Source of the DNA: Magnetofaba australis IT-1
GTDB taxonomy: Bacteria; Pseudomonadota; Magnetococcia; Magnetococcales; Magnetococcaceae
Length of the DNA stretch: 64,000 nt
Direction of reading: 5' to 3'
Assembly (NCBI RefSeq): GCF_002109495.1
Contig: NZ_LVJN01000016.1
Location: 147,994-211,993 of the forward strand
The notes under the pieces were generated by a model. It was not told the origin of the DNA and ran no database searches. It worked only from the letters and a program-made list of their open reading frames with translations. The position numbers and the translations under genes are program-made. Position 1 is the first letter of the stretch. Every line of letters starts with the position of its first letter. Positions 35,543 to 44,795 of this stretch are shown here, piece after piece.

Positions 35543-36472
35543 ATGTCCCTTGCCATTGATGTGCGCGATCTCAATAAGCATTTCGGCGATAAACACGTCG
35601 TGCGCAATCTCACCCTGCAAGCGCAGCAAGGCGAGATCTTCGGCTTTCTCGGCCCCAACGGCAGCGGCAAAACCACCTCCATCCGCATGCTCTGCGGCCT
35701 GCTCACCCCAGATAGCGGCGCTGGCCAGTGCCTCGGCTTCGACGTGGTGCGCGACACCGCCGCCATCAAACGCCACGTCGGCTACATGACCCAACGCTTC
35801 TCCCTGTGGGAAGACCTCACCATCAGCGAAAACCTCCACTTCATCGCCCGCATGTACGGCATGCCCAAACGCAAACAAGCCGTCGCCGAAACCCTGGAGA
35901 AGCTGGGGCTGGTGGAGCGCCGCAACCAACTGGCCGGGGCGCTCTCCGGCGGTTGGAAACAGCGTCTGGCCCTGGCCGCCTGCATGATGCACCAACCGCG
36001 TCTGCTGTTGCTGGACGAACCCACCGCCGGGGTCGACCCCAGCGCGCGGCGCGAATTCTGGGACGAGATCCACAAACTGGCCGCCGAAGGGGTCTCAGTG
36101 CTGGTCTCCACCCACTACATGGACGAGGCCGAACGCTGCCACAAACTGGCCTATATCGCCCGGGGGCAACTGCTGGTCACCGGCTCCATCGACGAGGTGG
36201 TGGCCAGTCAGGGGTTGGCGGCGTGGGAGGTGAGCGGATCCGGCGGGCTGAATGATCTGACCGCGCAACTGCGCGCCCTGGAGGCGGTGGAGCAGGTGAC
36301 CGCATTCGGGACGCGGCTGCACGTCATCGGCCCCGACGCCGAGCGGCTCGACGCCGCGCTGACGCCGTTTCAGCGGGATAGCCGCCTGCGCTGGACACGC
36401 ATTGAGGCGGGATTGGAGGATGTCTTCATCACCCTCATGGAGCGCTATTTCCGCCAGCAGGAGGGGAGTTGA
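35543..36472 (+). CDS. ABC-2 type transporter ATP-binding protein
   Basis: The 309-residue ATPase has Walker A GPNGSGKTTS, the Q-loop in YMTQRFSLWEDLT, the signature LSGGWKQRLALA, Walker B LLLLDEPTAGVDP and the switch His in VSTHYMDEAE. The DrrA/NodI-like C-terminal extension fits exporters of drugs or lipids. The start at 35543 follows a GGAG site. The upstream extension is translated repeat DNA. The permease gene starts two bases after its stop. Confidence 0.94.
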   Translation: MSLAIDVRDLNKHFGDKHVVRNLTLQAQQGEIFGFLGPNGSGKTTSIRMLCGLLTPDSGAGQCLGFDVVRDTAAIKRHVGYMTQRFSLWEDLTISENLHFIARMYGMPKRKQAVAETLEKLGLVERRNQLAGALSGGWKQRLALAACMMHQPRLLLLDEPTAGVDPSARREFWDEIHKLAAEGVSVLVSTHYMDEAERCHKLAYIARGQLLVTGSIDEVVASQGLAAWEVSGSGGLNDLTAQLRALEAVEQVTAFGTRLHVIGPDAERLDAALTPFQRDSRLRWTRIEAGLEDVFITLMERYFRQQEGS

Positions 36473-36474
36473 CC

Positions 36475-37605
36475 ATGGGCGGCTCGCTGCATCGGCTGTT
36501 TGGGATCGCGCTTAAGGAGTTCATTCAACTCAAGCGCGACCGCCTCACCTTCGCCATGATCGTGGGCATCCCGATTATGCAACTGCTGCTGTTCGGCTTC
36601 GCCATCAACAGCGACCCCAAACATCTGCCCACCGCCATCCGCGCCGCCGACCACAGCGCCTTCACCCGCGCCTTCGTGCAGGCGCTCAAGACCAGTGAAT
36701 ATTTTCGTATCATCGGCGAGGCCGCCAGCGAAGCGGAGGCCGACGCTCTGCTGCTGCGCGGCGACGTGCAGTTCGTCCTCACCATTCCGGCGAACTTCTC
36801 CCGCCGCCTGGTGCGCGGCGAGCGTCCGGCGCTGCTGCTGGAGGCCGACGCCACTGACCCGGCGGCCACCAGCAACGCCCTGGGCGCGCTCACCACCCTC
36901 GGCCAGAGAGTGCTCAATCGGGAGTTGAGCGGCCCGCTGACCTCTTTGCGCACGGGTCCGGCGGCGTTTGAGGTGCGGGTGCAGCGCCGCTACAACCCGG
37001 AGGGGATCACCCAACACAATATCGTGCCGGGGCTCATGGGGGTGATTCTCACCATGACCATGGTGCTGATGACCGGTCTGGCCATGACCCGTGAGCGCGA
37101 GCGCGGCACTTTTGAGAATTTGCTGGCCACCCCGGCGCGACCGCTGGAGGTGATGATCGGCAAGATCCTGCCCTACATCCTCATCGGCCTGTTGCAGATT
37201 TCGCTGATTCTGCTGGCGGCGCGGTTCATCTTCCACGTGCCGTTTATTGGGTCGTTGTTGCTGCTGTATGGCGTGGCGCTGCTGTTCATCGCCGCCAATC
37301 TCACCCTGGGCATGACCTTCTCCACGGTGGCGCGCAATCAGTTGCAGGCGATGCAGATGACGTTCTTCTTCTTCCTGCCGTCGATCCTGCTGTCGGGCTT
37401 CATGTTTCCGTTTCGCGGCATGCCGGAGTGGGCGCAGGCCATCGGCAATGTGCTGCCGTTGACCCACTTCCTGCGGCTGGTGCGGGGGATTCTGCTCAAG
37501 GGGGCGACGGCGGCGGATCTGGTTCCGCACATGTGGCCCATTGCGCTGTTCATGCTGGTGGTGATGGCGCTGGGGGCGAAGTTCTATAAGCGCACTTTGG
37601 ATTGA
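36475..37605 (+). CDS. ABC-2 type transporter permease
   Basis: The 376-residue protein has an N-terminal helix, a large extracytoplasmic domain (residues about 45-170) and five C-terminal membrane helices. The ABC-2 signature is TMTMVLMTGLAMTRERERGT and TPARPLEVMIGKILPY. It belongs to the YbhR/YbhS-like group. A GGAGGGGAG site lies before the ATG, and a TTG two codons earlier is possible. Only one permease gene is present, so it probably works as a homodimer with the preceding ATPase and the HlyD-like adaptor. Confidence 0.93.
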   Translation: MGGSLHRLFGIALKEFIQLKRDRLTFAMIVGIPIMQLLLFGFAINSDPKHLPTAIRAADHSAFTRAFVQALKTSEYFRIIGEAASEAEADALLLRGDVQFVLTIPANFSRRLVRGERPALLLEADATDPAATSNALGALTTLGQRVLNRELSGPLTSLRTGPAAFEVRVQRRYNPEGITQHNIVPGLMGVILTMTMVLMTGLAMTRERERGTFENLLATPARPLEVMIGKILPYILIGLLQISLILLAARFIFHVPFIGSLLLLYGVALLFIAANLTLGMTFSTVARNQLQAMQMTFFFFLPSILLSGFMFPFRGMPEWAQAIGNVLPLTHFLRLVRGILLKGATAADLVPHMWPIALFMLVVMALGAKFYKRTLD

Positions 37606-37629
37606 TGCGCGCTTGCTTAAGGAGACGTG

Positions 37630-38259
37630 GTGAATCCAGGGGTAATGGTTGAGTATATCACGGTGGTGTGGCTGTTCCTGGCCACGCCCGGCCCCAGCCA
37701 TCTGCTGATGCTGGCCAATGGCGTGAGCTACGGGTTTGCCCATGCGCGGCCAACCGCATGGGGCGATCTGAGCGCCAATGCGTTGCAGATCATGGCGGCG
37801 GGCTTTGGCTTGGCCGGGATTATCATTGCGTCAGAGGACGTATTTACCGCGATCAAATGGGCCGGGGTGGCGTATCTGATCTATTTGGCGGCGCAGAAGT
37901 GGCGTCTGGCGGGGCGATCGGTTCCCCATTGTCAGGCGGATAGCGCGGCCCCCGGTTGGCGGCGGATGTACCTGCAAGGCTTCTTCACCTCCGCCGTGAA
38001 TCCCAAAGCGGTGGTGTTTTTCGCGGCGCTGTTTCCGCAATTCCTCAATCTGCAGGAGGCGTTGGCGCCACAGGTCGCCATTTTGGGCGCGCTCTATCTT
38101 CTCATCGATGGCGCATATCTGCTGGCTTATGGACGTTTTGCCGCCTGGGTGGGCGCGCGCATGCAGTCGCGGGCGGCGTTCTGGACCCATCGCGCCGCGG
38201 CGGCGTGTTTGATCGCCACCGCCGTGTTGCTGGCTTGGAAAGACGCGCAACTCCATTAA
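37630..38259 (+). CDS. LysE/RhtB-family amino-acid exporter
   Basis: The 209-residue membrane protein has about six helices and the family signatures FLATPGPSHLLMLANGVSYG and NPKAVVFFAALFPQF. It probably exports an amino acid or derivative. The specificity is not readable. AAGGAG precedes two adjacent GTG codons (37627 and 37630), and the second has the better spacing. The gene lies 24 bases after the ABC permease, so it may be co-transcribed. Confidence 0.9.
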   Translation: MNPGVMVEYITVVWLFLATPGPSHLLMLANGVSYGFAHARPTAWGDLSANALQIMAAGFGLAGIIIASEDVFTAIKWAGVAYLIYLAAQKWRLAGRSVPHCQADSAAPGWRRMYLQGFFTSAVNPKAVVFFAALFPQFLNLQEALAPQVAILGALYLLIDGAYLLAYGRFAAWVGARMQSRAAFWTHRAAAACLIATAVLLAWKDAQLH

Positions 38260-38280
38260 CCGGCTGAGCTGTCGCCGCCA

Positions 38281-38694
38281 TCATGCGCGGCGCGACATGC
38301 CGGGTCGGTCGGCGTCGTGGGCTTCGAAACCGTACTTCTCATAGAAGCGGGATTTACCCGCCGCCGCCATCAGACCGATGAAGCGACCGGGGGCGTTCTG
38401 TTGCAGCCACGCCATCAGGGCGTCGACGATCTGCGCGCCGCAGCCGCGTCCCTGGTAGTCGGGGATGACGATGACGTCCTGAATGTAATAGTAGATCCCA
38501 TCGCCGATGACGCGCCCGCAGCCGACGGGTTGATCCCCCGCCATGAGCGTGACGGCGTAACGGGAGTCCGCCAGCGCTGGGGCGGTGATGGCGGGGTCGA
38601 TGGCGGGCCAGCCCACGGCGCTGCGCAGGGCGTTATAGATCTCCGCCGAGGGCGGCGCATGGCGCAAAGTCAGAGGCTCCACGAAATTCTCCAT
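38281..38694 (-). CDS. GNAT-family N-acetyltransferase
   Basis: The 137-residue protein has the acetyl-CoA-binding motif IPDYQGRGCGAQIVDALMAW and a preceding beta strand YYYIQDVIVI. The C-terminus is FYEKYGFEAHDADRPGMS, typical of small GNAT enzymes acting on small molecules or protein N-termini. The ATG at 38694 begins the conserved part. The frame continues 54 codons upstream through repeat copy 11 and is not credible there. It is convergent with the LysE gene. Confidence 0.9.
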   Translation of the reverse strand: MENFVEPLTLRHAPPSAEIYNALRSAVGWPAIDPAITAPALADSRYAVTLMAGDQPVGCGRVIGDGIYYYIQDVIVIPDYQGRGCGAQIVDALMAWLQQNAPGRFIGLMAAAGKSRFYEKYGFEAHDADRPGMSRRA

Positions 38695-38720
38695 CAAATG
38701 AATAAAAAGGAGAGAGCGCG

Positions 38721-38930
38721 ATATGCAACCAAACCTGCGCAGAACGACCAATGTTTGCGTGACGCAGGGTGAGCTAGCGCTGACTATTGGCCGCCGATTG
38801 GTCGGCGGCGGGGTCTGGGGGCCGCGCCCCCAGCGGGGTGTGGGGCGGCGCCCCACGGTGTGGTTGTTAGGGGAGCTCGAGGGCGCAGCCCTCGATATCT
38901 TCCAGCAACCCTGTGTTCACTTTTACAGAG
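38721..38930 (+). repeat. Mosaic palindromic element, copy 11 (first of a cluster of three)
   Basis: Leader CAAACCTGCGCAGAACGACC and head AATGTTTGCGTGACGCAGG come first. CCGCCGATTGGTCGGCGG, CTGGGGGCCGCGCCCCCAG and GTGGGGCGGCGCCCCAC hairpins follow, then the tail GAGGGCGCAGCCCTCGATAT. Confidence 0.85.
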
Positions 38931-39150
38931 AGCGCCATGCGAAACCGAAATGGCGCAAGACGACCAATGTTTGCGTGACGCAGGGTGAGCGAGCGCTGAC
39001 TATTGGCCGCCGACTGGTCGGCGGCGGGGTCTGGGGGCCGCGCCCCCAGCGGGGTGTGGGGCGGCGCCCCACGGTTTGGTTTTTGACCTTAGGGGAGTTT
39101 GAGGGCGCAGCCCTCAATATCTTCAATCGTCAAGAGTCAGTTAAGTCAAA
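38931..39150 (+). repeat. Mosaic palindromic element, copy 12 (second of the cluster)
   Basis: It has the same cassette order as the neighbour at 38721 and is nearly identical through the head and hairpins. The tail is the GAGGGCGCAGCCCTCAATAT variant. A tandem duplication of about 210 bp followed by divergence of the ends is the simplest reading. Confidence 0.85.
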
Positions 39151-39171
39151 ATGTCGGCAACCCGCATCAAT

Positions 39172-39295
39172 CTATTGGCCGCCGACTGGTCGGCGGCAGG
39201 ATGTGGGGCGGCGCCCCACGGTGTAGTCCTTGGGAGCTCGAGGGCGAAGCCCTCGATATCTTTCATCACCCATCAATTATTGAGAGCAACCGGCA
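39172..39295 (+). repeat. Mosaic palindromic element, copy 13 (5'-truncated, third of the cluster)
   Basis: It starts inside the head at CTATTGGCCGCCG. It has CCGCCGACTGGTCGGCGG and GTGGGGCGGCGCCCCAC hairpins and the tail GAGGGCGAAGCCCTCGATAT, but lacks the leader and one hairpin cassette. Copies 11-13 fill the 600-base gap before the SpmAB gene. Confidence 0.82.
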
Positions 39296-40627
39296 TCAAT
39301 TGAACAGCATGGAGCAGATCACCACGGCGGAGATGATGCCCACCAGATCGGCGGTCAGCGCGGCGGCCAGGGCGTGGCGGGCGCGACGGATGCGCACGGC
39401 GCCGAAGTAGACCGCCAGCACATAGAAGGTGGTCTCGGTGGAGCCTTGCAGCGTACTCACTAGAATGCCCACGTAGCTGTCGGGGCCGATGGCTGGATTG
39501 TGCAGAATCTCCGCCATCACGCCGTAGGCGCCGGAGCCGGAGAGGGGGCGCAGCAGGGCCATGGGCAGCGCCTCGGCGGGCAGGCCGAACAGACTGGTGA
39601 TGGGGGAGAGCGCGCCGATGAGCAGATCCATCGCCCCGCTGGCGCGGAACATGCCGACGGCGGCCAGAATCGCCACCAGATAGGGGATGATGCGCACCGC
39701 CACGTCAAAACCTTCGCGGGCGCCTTCAACAAAGGCTTCGTAGACCTTCACTCCGCGCGAGGCGCCGAACCCCAACATGCCGACGATGAGCACCGGGATC
39801 ACCCAGGGGGAGATAATCTGCCCATAGACGATGGCCAGGGGAATGAAGGCGACAATCAGCAGCAGGAACGCCGCCGACACCCAAGTGGGATAACCGGTCT
39901 GCGCGGCGGCGGCGGCGTGACGCGCGGTGGGATCCAGATCCATGGCGTCGTAGGCCTGCTTTTCCGATTCGGCGACGAAGGCGTCATCCTCCATGAAGTC
40001 CGGATCCGGCGGCGGCTTGGGGAAGAAGCGCTGATAGGCGAAGGCGGCGAAGATGGCGGCGGCGGTGGAGCAGATGGTGGCGAACAGGGTGGTGGGCAGC
40101 ACCGACGCCGGGTCGGAACTGCCCGCTGCGGCGCGCAGGGCGATCACCCCGGTGGGCAGCAGCGTCACCGAGGAGGTGTTGATGGCCAAAAACAGCGCCA
40201 TGGAGTTGGTCGCCGTGCCTTTGTGGGGATTGAGCGAGTCCAGCGCCTGCATGGCGCGGATGCCGAAGGGGGTGGCGGCGTTGCCCAGCCCCAGGGCGTT
40301 GGCGGCCATGTTCATGATCATGGCGCCCATGGCCGGGTGATCTGGCGGCACTTCGGGGAACAGACGGGTCATCAGCGGGCGGATCAGGCGCGCCAGGATC
40401 GCCAACAGACCGCCCTTCTCGGCCACTTTCATCAAGCCCAGGAACAGCGCCATCACGCCGATGAGCTTCAACGCCAGCTCCACCGCGCCCTCGGCGCTGT
40501 CGATGGCGGCCAAAGAGAGCGCCTGCATGGGCTCCACCCCGTCGGCGCCGATGGGCGGACCAAATAGCTGATGGAAGGCGGCCATCGCGAAGGCGATGCT
40601 GATCAATGCGAGAAAAACGCCGTTCAT
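39296..40627 (-). CDS. SpmA-SpmB fusion, nucleoside-recognition (Gate) domain membrane protein
   Basis: The 443-residue protein has two Gate-domain halves. The first has MIMNMAANALGLGNAATPFG and NTSSVTLLPTGVIALRA (SpmA-like). The second has VRIIPYLVAILAAVGMFRASG and PLSGSGAYGVMAEI (SpmB-like). An acidic cytoplasmic linker around residues 205-240 joins them. In spore formers SpmA and SpmB are separate. In proteobacteria fused forms occur without sporulation, and the transported substrate is unknown. Its stop directly abuts repeat copy 13. Confidence 0.9.
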   Translation of the reverse strand: MNGVFLALISIAFAMAAFHQLFGPPIGADGVEPMQALSLAAIDSAEGAVELALKLIGVMALFLGLMKVAEKGGLLAILARLIRPLMTRLFPEVPPDHPAMGAMIMNMAANALGLGNAATPFGIRAMQALDSLNPHKGTATNSMALFLAINTSSVTLLPTGVIALRAAAGSSDPASVLPTTLFATICSTAAAIFAAFAYQRFFPKPPPDPDFMEDDAFVAESEKQAYDAMDLDPTARHAAAAAQTGYPTWVSAAFLLLIVAFIPLAIVYGQIISPWVIPVLIVGMLGFGASRGVKVYEAFVEGAREGFDVAVRIIPYLVAILAAVGMFRASGAMDLLIGALSPITSLFGLPAEALPMALLRPLSGSGAYGVMAEILHNPAIGPDSYVGILVSTLQGSTETTFYVLAVYFGAVRIRRARHALAAALTADLVGIISAVVICSMLFN

Positions 40628-40743
40628 GAAATGTATCCTGGATTGCGATTCAGAAAGGGCGTGCGGAAATGGTTAGAGAGTCCCTGCCGGGCCATTGTGA
40701 CGCCAATGCGCCGCCGTTGTCGATCCCCTGCGCGCTGGATTCT

Positions 40744-40773
40744 TTGGTTTTTTTACGCCCGTCATGCTATAAG
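40744..40773 (+). promoter_or_regulatory. Probable folD promoter
   Basis: A TTGGTT -35-like hexamer and a TATAAG -10-like hexamer are separated by 18 bases, about 55 bases before the folD ATG. Confidence 0.45.
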
Positions 40774-40827
40774 ACCCGCTTGCAGACAGACCAATGCGCC
40801 GCATCACCGGCAACCAGGGGGGATCCC

Positions 40828-41685
40828 ATGGCTCAAATCATCGATGGCAAAGCCATTGCCCAGCAAGTGCGCGACGGGCTGCGCGAAGAGGTGGCCCAGT
40901 TGCAGGAAAAACATGGATTTACGCCGGGTCTGGCGGTGGTGCTGGTGGGCGATGATCCCGCCTCCCATGTGTATGTGCGCAACAAAAAGAAGGCCTGCGA
41001 AGAGGTGGGCGTGGCCTCCTTCAGCCACGAGCTGCCCGGCGACACCACGGAGGCGGATCTGTTGGCGCTGATCGACCAGCTCAACGCCGATCCCAAGGTC
41101 AACGGTATTCTGGTGCAGATGCCGGTGCCCAAGCAGATCGACGACAAAAAGGTGATCGAGGCGATTCACCCCTCTAAGGACGCCGACGGTTTCCATCCGT
41201 ATAATGTGGGTCGTTTGGCCACCGGCGATCCCACCTACATGCCGTGCACCCCGTGGGGGGTGATGAAGCTGTTGGAAGAGGACGGCGTCGATCCCAAAGG
41301 CAAAAAAGCGGTGGTGATCGGCCGCTCCAATATCGTCGGCAAGCCCCAGGCGATGATGCTTATCGCCGCCTCCGCCACCGTCACCGTGTGCCACTCGCGC
41401 ACCGCCGATCTGGCCGCCGAGTGCCGTCAGGCCGACATCCTCATCGCTGCGGTGGGGCGCGCCAAAATGGTCAAAAAGGATTGGATCAAGCCCGGCGCGG
41501 TGGTCATCGACGTGGGCATGAACCGCGATGAGAACGGCAAACTGTGCGGCGACGTGGACTTCGCCGAGTGCCAGGAGGTGGCCTCGGCCATCACGCCGGT
41601 GCCGCGCGGGGTGGGGCCCATGACCATCGCCATGCTGCTCAAGAACACCGTGGAAGGCGCCAAACGCGCCCACGGCGTGGCCTGA
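40828..41685 (+). CDS. folD: Methylenetetrahydrofolate dehydrogenase / methenyltetrahydrofolate cyclohydrolase
   Basis: FolD is the bifunctional enzyme that oxidises 5,10-methylene-THF and hydrolyses the methenyl form. The 285-residue protein has [20 protein letters not shown] (with the catalytic Lys), [43 protein letters not shown] (NADP site) and [19 protein letters not shown]. The ATG follows an AGGGGGGA site. It heads a cluster with the riboflavin genes: ribE starts eight bases after its stop. Confidence 0.97.
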   Translation: MAQIIDGKAIAQQVRDGLREEVAQLQEKHGFTPGLAVVLVGDDPASHVYVRNKKKACEEVGVASFSHELPGDTTEADLLALIDQLNADPKVNGILVQMPVPKQIDDKKVIEAIHPSKDADGFHPYNVGRLATGDPTYMPCTPWGVMKLLEEDGVDPKGKKAVVIGRSNIVGKPQAMMLIAASATVTVCHSRTADLAAECRQADILIAAVGRAKMVKKDWIKPGAVVIDVGMNRDENGKLCGDVDFAECQEVASAITPVPRGVGPMTIAMLLKNTVEGAKRAHGVA

Positions 41686-41693
41686 GATAGCGC

Positions 41694-42389
41694 ATGTTTA
41701 CCGGTTTGATCGAAACTGTCGGCGCGGTGGCGTCGGTGGAGCGGTCCAGCGGCGACTGGAAACTCACCGTGTCCAGCGATCTGCCCATGGGCGAGGTCAA
41801 ACTGGGCGACTCCATCGCCGTCTCCGGCGCCTGCCTGACGGTGATCGCCATGGGCGGCGCCACATTCACCGTGGAGGTCTCCCAGGAGAGCGTGGGCAAA
41901 ACCTGGTTCCCCGACATCGGCCCGGGCCGTCCGGTCAATCTGGAGCGCGCCATGGCATTGGGCGGCCGCCTGGACGGCCATCTGGTGCAGGGCCACGTGG
42001 ACGTGGTGGGGGCGGTGGAGCGCATCGCCCCGCGCGGACGCTCCACGCAAATATGGTTCCGTGTCCCGGCGGCGTTCGGACGCTATATTATCCCCAAAGG
42101 CTCCATCGCCATCGATGGCGTGTCGCTCACCGTCAATGAGGTGATCGACGACGATCAGGCCACCCGCTTCTCCATCAACGTCATTCCGCTGACCCAGCAG
42201 AAGACCACCCTGGGGAATCTGAGCGCCGGGAGCAAGGTCAATATCGAGACCGACCTGCTGGGCCGCTATGTGGAGCGCCTGCTCAAACACGGCGGCGCCT
42301 GTCGCGCCAAAGGCGACGCCTCCAGCGATGAGGGCGGCTCCGGCGGCGGACTCACCGAAGCGTACCTGCGGGATCGCGGTTTCGCCTGA
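41694..42389 (+). CDS. ribE: Riboflavin synthase alpha chain
   Basis: The enzyme dismutates two 6,7-dimethyl-8-ribityllumazine molecules to riboflavin. The 231-residue protein begins with the invariant MFTGLIETVG and consists of two lumazine-binding repeats (GACLTVI and DGVSLTVN as matching positions; HLVQGHVDVVG). The C-terminus is extended by about 25 residues rich in Gly, Ser and Asp. It is followed after 117 bases by ribBA. Confidence 0.96.
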   Translation: MFTGLIETVGAVASVERSSGDWKLTVSSDLPMGEVKLGDSIAVSGACLTVIAMGGATFTVEVSQESVGKTWFPDIGPGRPVNLERAMALGGRLDGHLVQGHVDVVGAVERIAPRGRSTQIWFRVPAAFGRYIIPKGSIAIDGVSLTVNEVIDDDQATRFSINVIPLTQQKTTLGNLSAGSKVNIETDLLGRYVERLLKHGGACRAKGDASSDEGGSGGGLTEAYLRDRGFA

Positions 42390-42506
42390 AGCTAAGTTGC
42401 TGTGGGGCAGGCTCCCCACACCCCTGACCGGCGGCGCCATCTGCGCGCGCTGCTGGTAAAGCGCCTCCCAAGCCGAATTCGGGACGCGCGCTAACCTGGA
42501 AAAACG

Positions 42507-43745
42507 ATGTCTGAACTGCACACCACCCAAGAGATTCTGGACGACTTCCGCCAGGGCAAGATGGTCATTCTGGTGGATGACGAGAATCGTGAAAACGAAG
42601 GCGATCTGATCATCGCCGCTGAATACTGCACCGCCGAAGCGGTCAACTACATGGCCAAATATGGCCGCGGGCTGATCTGTCTGGCGCTGACCCAGGAGCG
42701 GGTGGACTATCTGCGCCTGCCGCTGATGGTGGTGGATAACGACGCCAAGTTCAAAACCGCCTTCACCGTCTCCATTGAGGCCAAGGAGGGGGTCACCACC
42801 GGCATCTCGGCGTACGATCGCGCCCACACCATCGCCACCGCCATCGACGACAACAGCCGCCCCGAGGATATCGTGCGCCCCGGCCACGTGTTCCCGTTGG
42901 TGGCCAAGAACGGCGGCGTGCTGGTGCGCGCCGGCCACACCGAGGCGTCGGTGGATCTGTCGCGTCTGGCCGGGCACAAACCGGCGGCGGTGATCTGCGA
43001 GATCCTCAAGGACGACGGCTCCATGGCGCGTCTGCCGGATCTGCTGGAGTTCTCCCGCGAGATGGGCATCAAGATCGGCGCGATTGATGATCTGATCGCC
43101 TATCGCACCGAGCATGAGGCGTTGGTGCACCGCGCGGTGGAGACCAAGCTGCCCAGCGCCTACGGCGGCGACTGGAACCTCATCGTCTACACCAACGATG
43201 TGGATGACAATCAGCACGTGGCGCTGGTCAAAGGCAACGTCGACGACGGCGAGCCGGTGCTGGTGCGGGTGCACTCCGAGTGTCTGACCGGCGATATGTT
43301 CGGCTCGCTGCGCTGCGACTGCGGTCCGCAGCTGCGCGCGGCCATGGAGCAGATCGGCGCCGATGGTCGTGGGGTGATCCTCTACCTGCGTCAGGAGGGG
43401 CGCGGCATCGGCCTGATCAACAAGATGCACGCCTACAACCTGCAAGACCAAGGGCGCGACACCGTGGAGGCCAACGAAGAGCTGGGCTTCCAGGCGGATC
43501 TGCGCGACTATGGCATCGGCGCGCAGATGCTCAAGGATCTGGGCGTGCGCCACATGCGATTGATGACCAACAATCCGAAGAAGATCATTGGCTTGCAGGG
43601 CTATGGACTGGATGTGGTGGATCGCGTGCCCATCGAGATGCCCGCCGGTGAGATCAATGAGCGTTACCTGAAGGCCAAGAAACACAAACTGGGCCACATG
43701 CTGCGCCAGTTCGGCTCTGACGCCGCGCTGGGCGATGGCGAGTAA
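42507..43745 (+). CDS. ribBA: Bifunctional DHBP synthase / GTP cyclohydrolase II
   Basis: The 412-residue fusion supplies both precursors of riboflavin. The N-terminal RibB part has [17 protein letters not shown] and [15 protein letters not shown]. The C-terminal RibA part has [20 protein letters not shown] (zinc cysteines), [13 protein letters not shown] and [12 protein letters not shown]. The fused arrangement is usual in Alphaproteobacteria. The leader region has faint RFN-like pieces but no convincing FMN riboswitch. ribH follows after 31 bases. Confidence 0.97.
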   Translation: MSELHTTQEILDDFRQGKMVILVDDENRENEGDLIIAAEYCTAEAVNYMAKYGRGLICLALTQERVDYLRLPLMVVDNDAKFKTAFTVSIEAKEGVTTGISAYDRAHTIATAIDDNSRPEDIVRPGHVFPLVAKNGGVLVRAGHTEASVDLSRLAGHKPAAVICEILKDDGSMARLPDLLEFSREMGIKIGAIDDLIAYRTEHEALVHRAVETKLPSAYGGDWNLIVYTNDVDDNQHVALVKGNVDDGEPVLVRVHSECLTGDMFGSLRCDCGPQLRAAMEQIGADGRGVILYLRQEGRGIGLINKMHAYNLQDQGRDTVEANEELGFQADLRDYGIGAQMLKDLGVRHMRLMTNNPKKIIGLQGYGLDVVDRVPIEMPAGEINERYLKAKKHKLGHMLRQFGSDAALGDGE

Positions 43746-43776
43746 TCACTCTCCCAACCCGAGGGAAACCGTCTTT

Positions 43777-44247
43777 ATGAGCGAGATGACGCAGATCGAA
43801 GGCAACCTGTCGGCCACCGGCCATCGCTACTGCCTGATTGTGGGCCGCTTCAACAGCTTCATCACCGAACGTTTGGTGGAGGGCGCGGTGGACTGCATTC
43901 AGCGCCACGGCGGCGCGGCGGGGGACATCACCATCGCCCGCGTGCCCGGCGCGTTTGAGATCCCCCTGGCGGCGCAAAAGGCGGTCAAATCCGGCAAGTT
44001 CGACGCCGTGGTCTGCCTCGGCGCGGTGATTCGCGGCTCCACCCCCCACTTCGACTACGTTTCGTCGGAAGTCACCAAAGGGGTGGCGGCGGTGAGCCTG
44101 GAGTCGGGGGTGCCGGTGGCGTTTGGCGTGCTCACCACCGATAGTGTGGAGCAGGCCATCGACCGCGCCGGAACCAAGGCGGGCAACAAGGGTTGGGAAG
44201 CGGCCATCTCCGCCGTGGAGATGGTCAATCTGCTCAAGGCGTTTTAA
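43777..44247 (+). CDS. ribH: 6,7-dimethyl-8-ribityllumazine synthase
   Basis: RibH condenses DHBP with 5-amino-6-ribitylaminouracil. The 156-residue protein has [46 protein letters not shown] (catalytic His) and a C-terminal [14 protein letters not shown]. The start at 43777 is chosen because a GAGG site precedes it. The open frame extends 14 codons upstream and overlaps ribBA. nusB follows, the standard ribH-nusB order. Confidence 0.97.
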   Translation: MSEMTQIEGNLSATGHRYCLIVGRFNSFITERLVEGAVDCIQRHGGAAGDITIARVPGAFEIPLAAQKAVKSGKFDAVVCLGAVIRGSTPHFDYVSSEVTKGVAAVSLESGVPVAFGVLTTDSVEQAIDRAGTKAGNKGWEAAISAVEMVNLLKAF

Positions 44248-44279
44248 GCCGTTCGTTTGGCGCACAAGGATAGCGGCCC

Positions 44280-44795
44280 ATGAGTCAGGGTTCGAACCAC
44301 GGATCGGAACAGGATGCGCCGCCGAAAGGCGGCGGCAAAGGGCGTTACGCCACGCGCGGGCCGCGCCATCGCGCCCGCGAGTTGGCGCTGCAGGCGCTCT
44401 ACGCCTGTGAAGTGGCGGGCACGCCGGTGGATCGCGCCGCGCGCGAGGCGGCGGACGACCGCAACGCCGAAGGCGCCGATATGGAGTACTACCACCAGTT
44501 GATGCCGGCGGTGTGGAACCGGCGCGAGATGCTGGATGGCTGGGTGATTCGCGCGGTGGACAACTGGACCCCGGAGCGGGTATCGGTAATCGAGCGCAAT
44601 ATTCTGCGTGTGGGCGCCCATGAGATTCTGTATGAACCGGCCACGCCGCTGAATGTCATCATCAATGAGGCCATTGAGGTGGCCAAACGGTTCGGCAGCG
44701 AGCAGTCGGGCCGCTTCGTCAATGGGGTGCTGGATCGGGTCGCCGCGCTGATTCGTGATGCGGACGCGGCGCCCTATCGGCAATGGGGGGAATAA
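44280..44795 (+). CDS. nusB: Transcription antitermination factor NusB
   Basis: NusB forms part of the rRNA antitermination complex with NusE. The 171-residue helical protein has RARELALQALYACEVAG, RNILRVGAHEIL, NVIINEAIEVAKRFGSEQSG and RFVNGVLDRVA. The first 30 residues are a basic, Gly-rich extension beyond the usual start. Position between ribH and thiL is typical. Confidence 0.96.
   Translation: MSQGSNHGSEQDAPPKGGGKGRYATRGPRHRARELALQALYACEVAGTPVDRAAREAADDRNAEGADMEYYHQLMPAVWNRREMLDGWVIRAVDNWTPERVSVIERNILRVGAHEILYEPATPLNVIINEAIEVAKRFGSEQSGRFVNGVLDRVAALIRDADAAPYRQWGE

Noticed and set aside
38721..39295. CRISPR-like appearance of three regularly spaced repeats
   Set aside because: Units are about 210 bases, internally palindromic and separated by non-unique sequence, with no cas gene. 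They are copies of the intergenic element.
42390..42506. Annotating an FMN riboswitch before ribBA
   Set aside because: Only two short pieces match. The conserved core and the stem set are missing, so it is listed as a weak observation only.
41427..43697. 756-codon minus-strand frame across folD-ribE-ribBA
   Set aside because: It crosses three well-defined genes on the other strand and has no motif or ribosome binding site.
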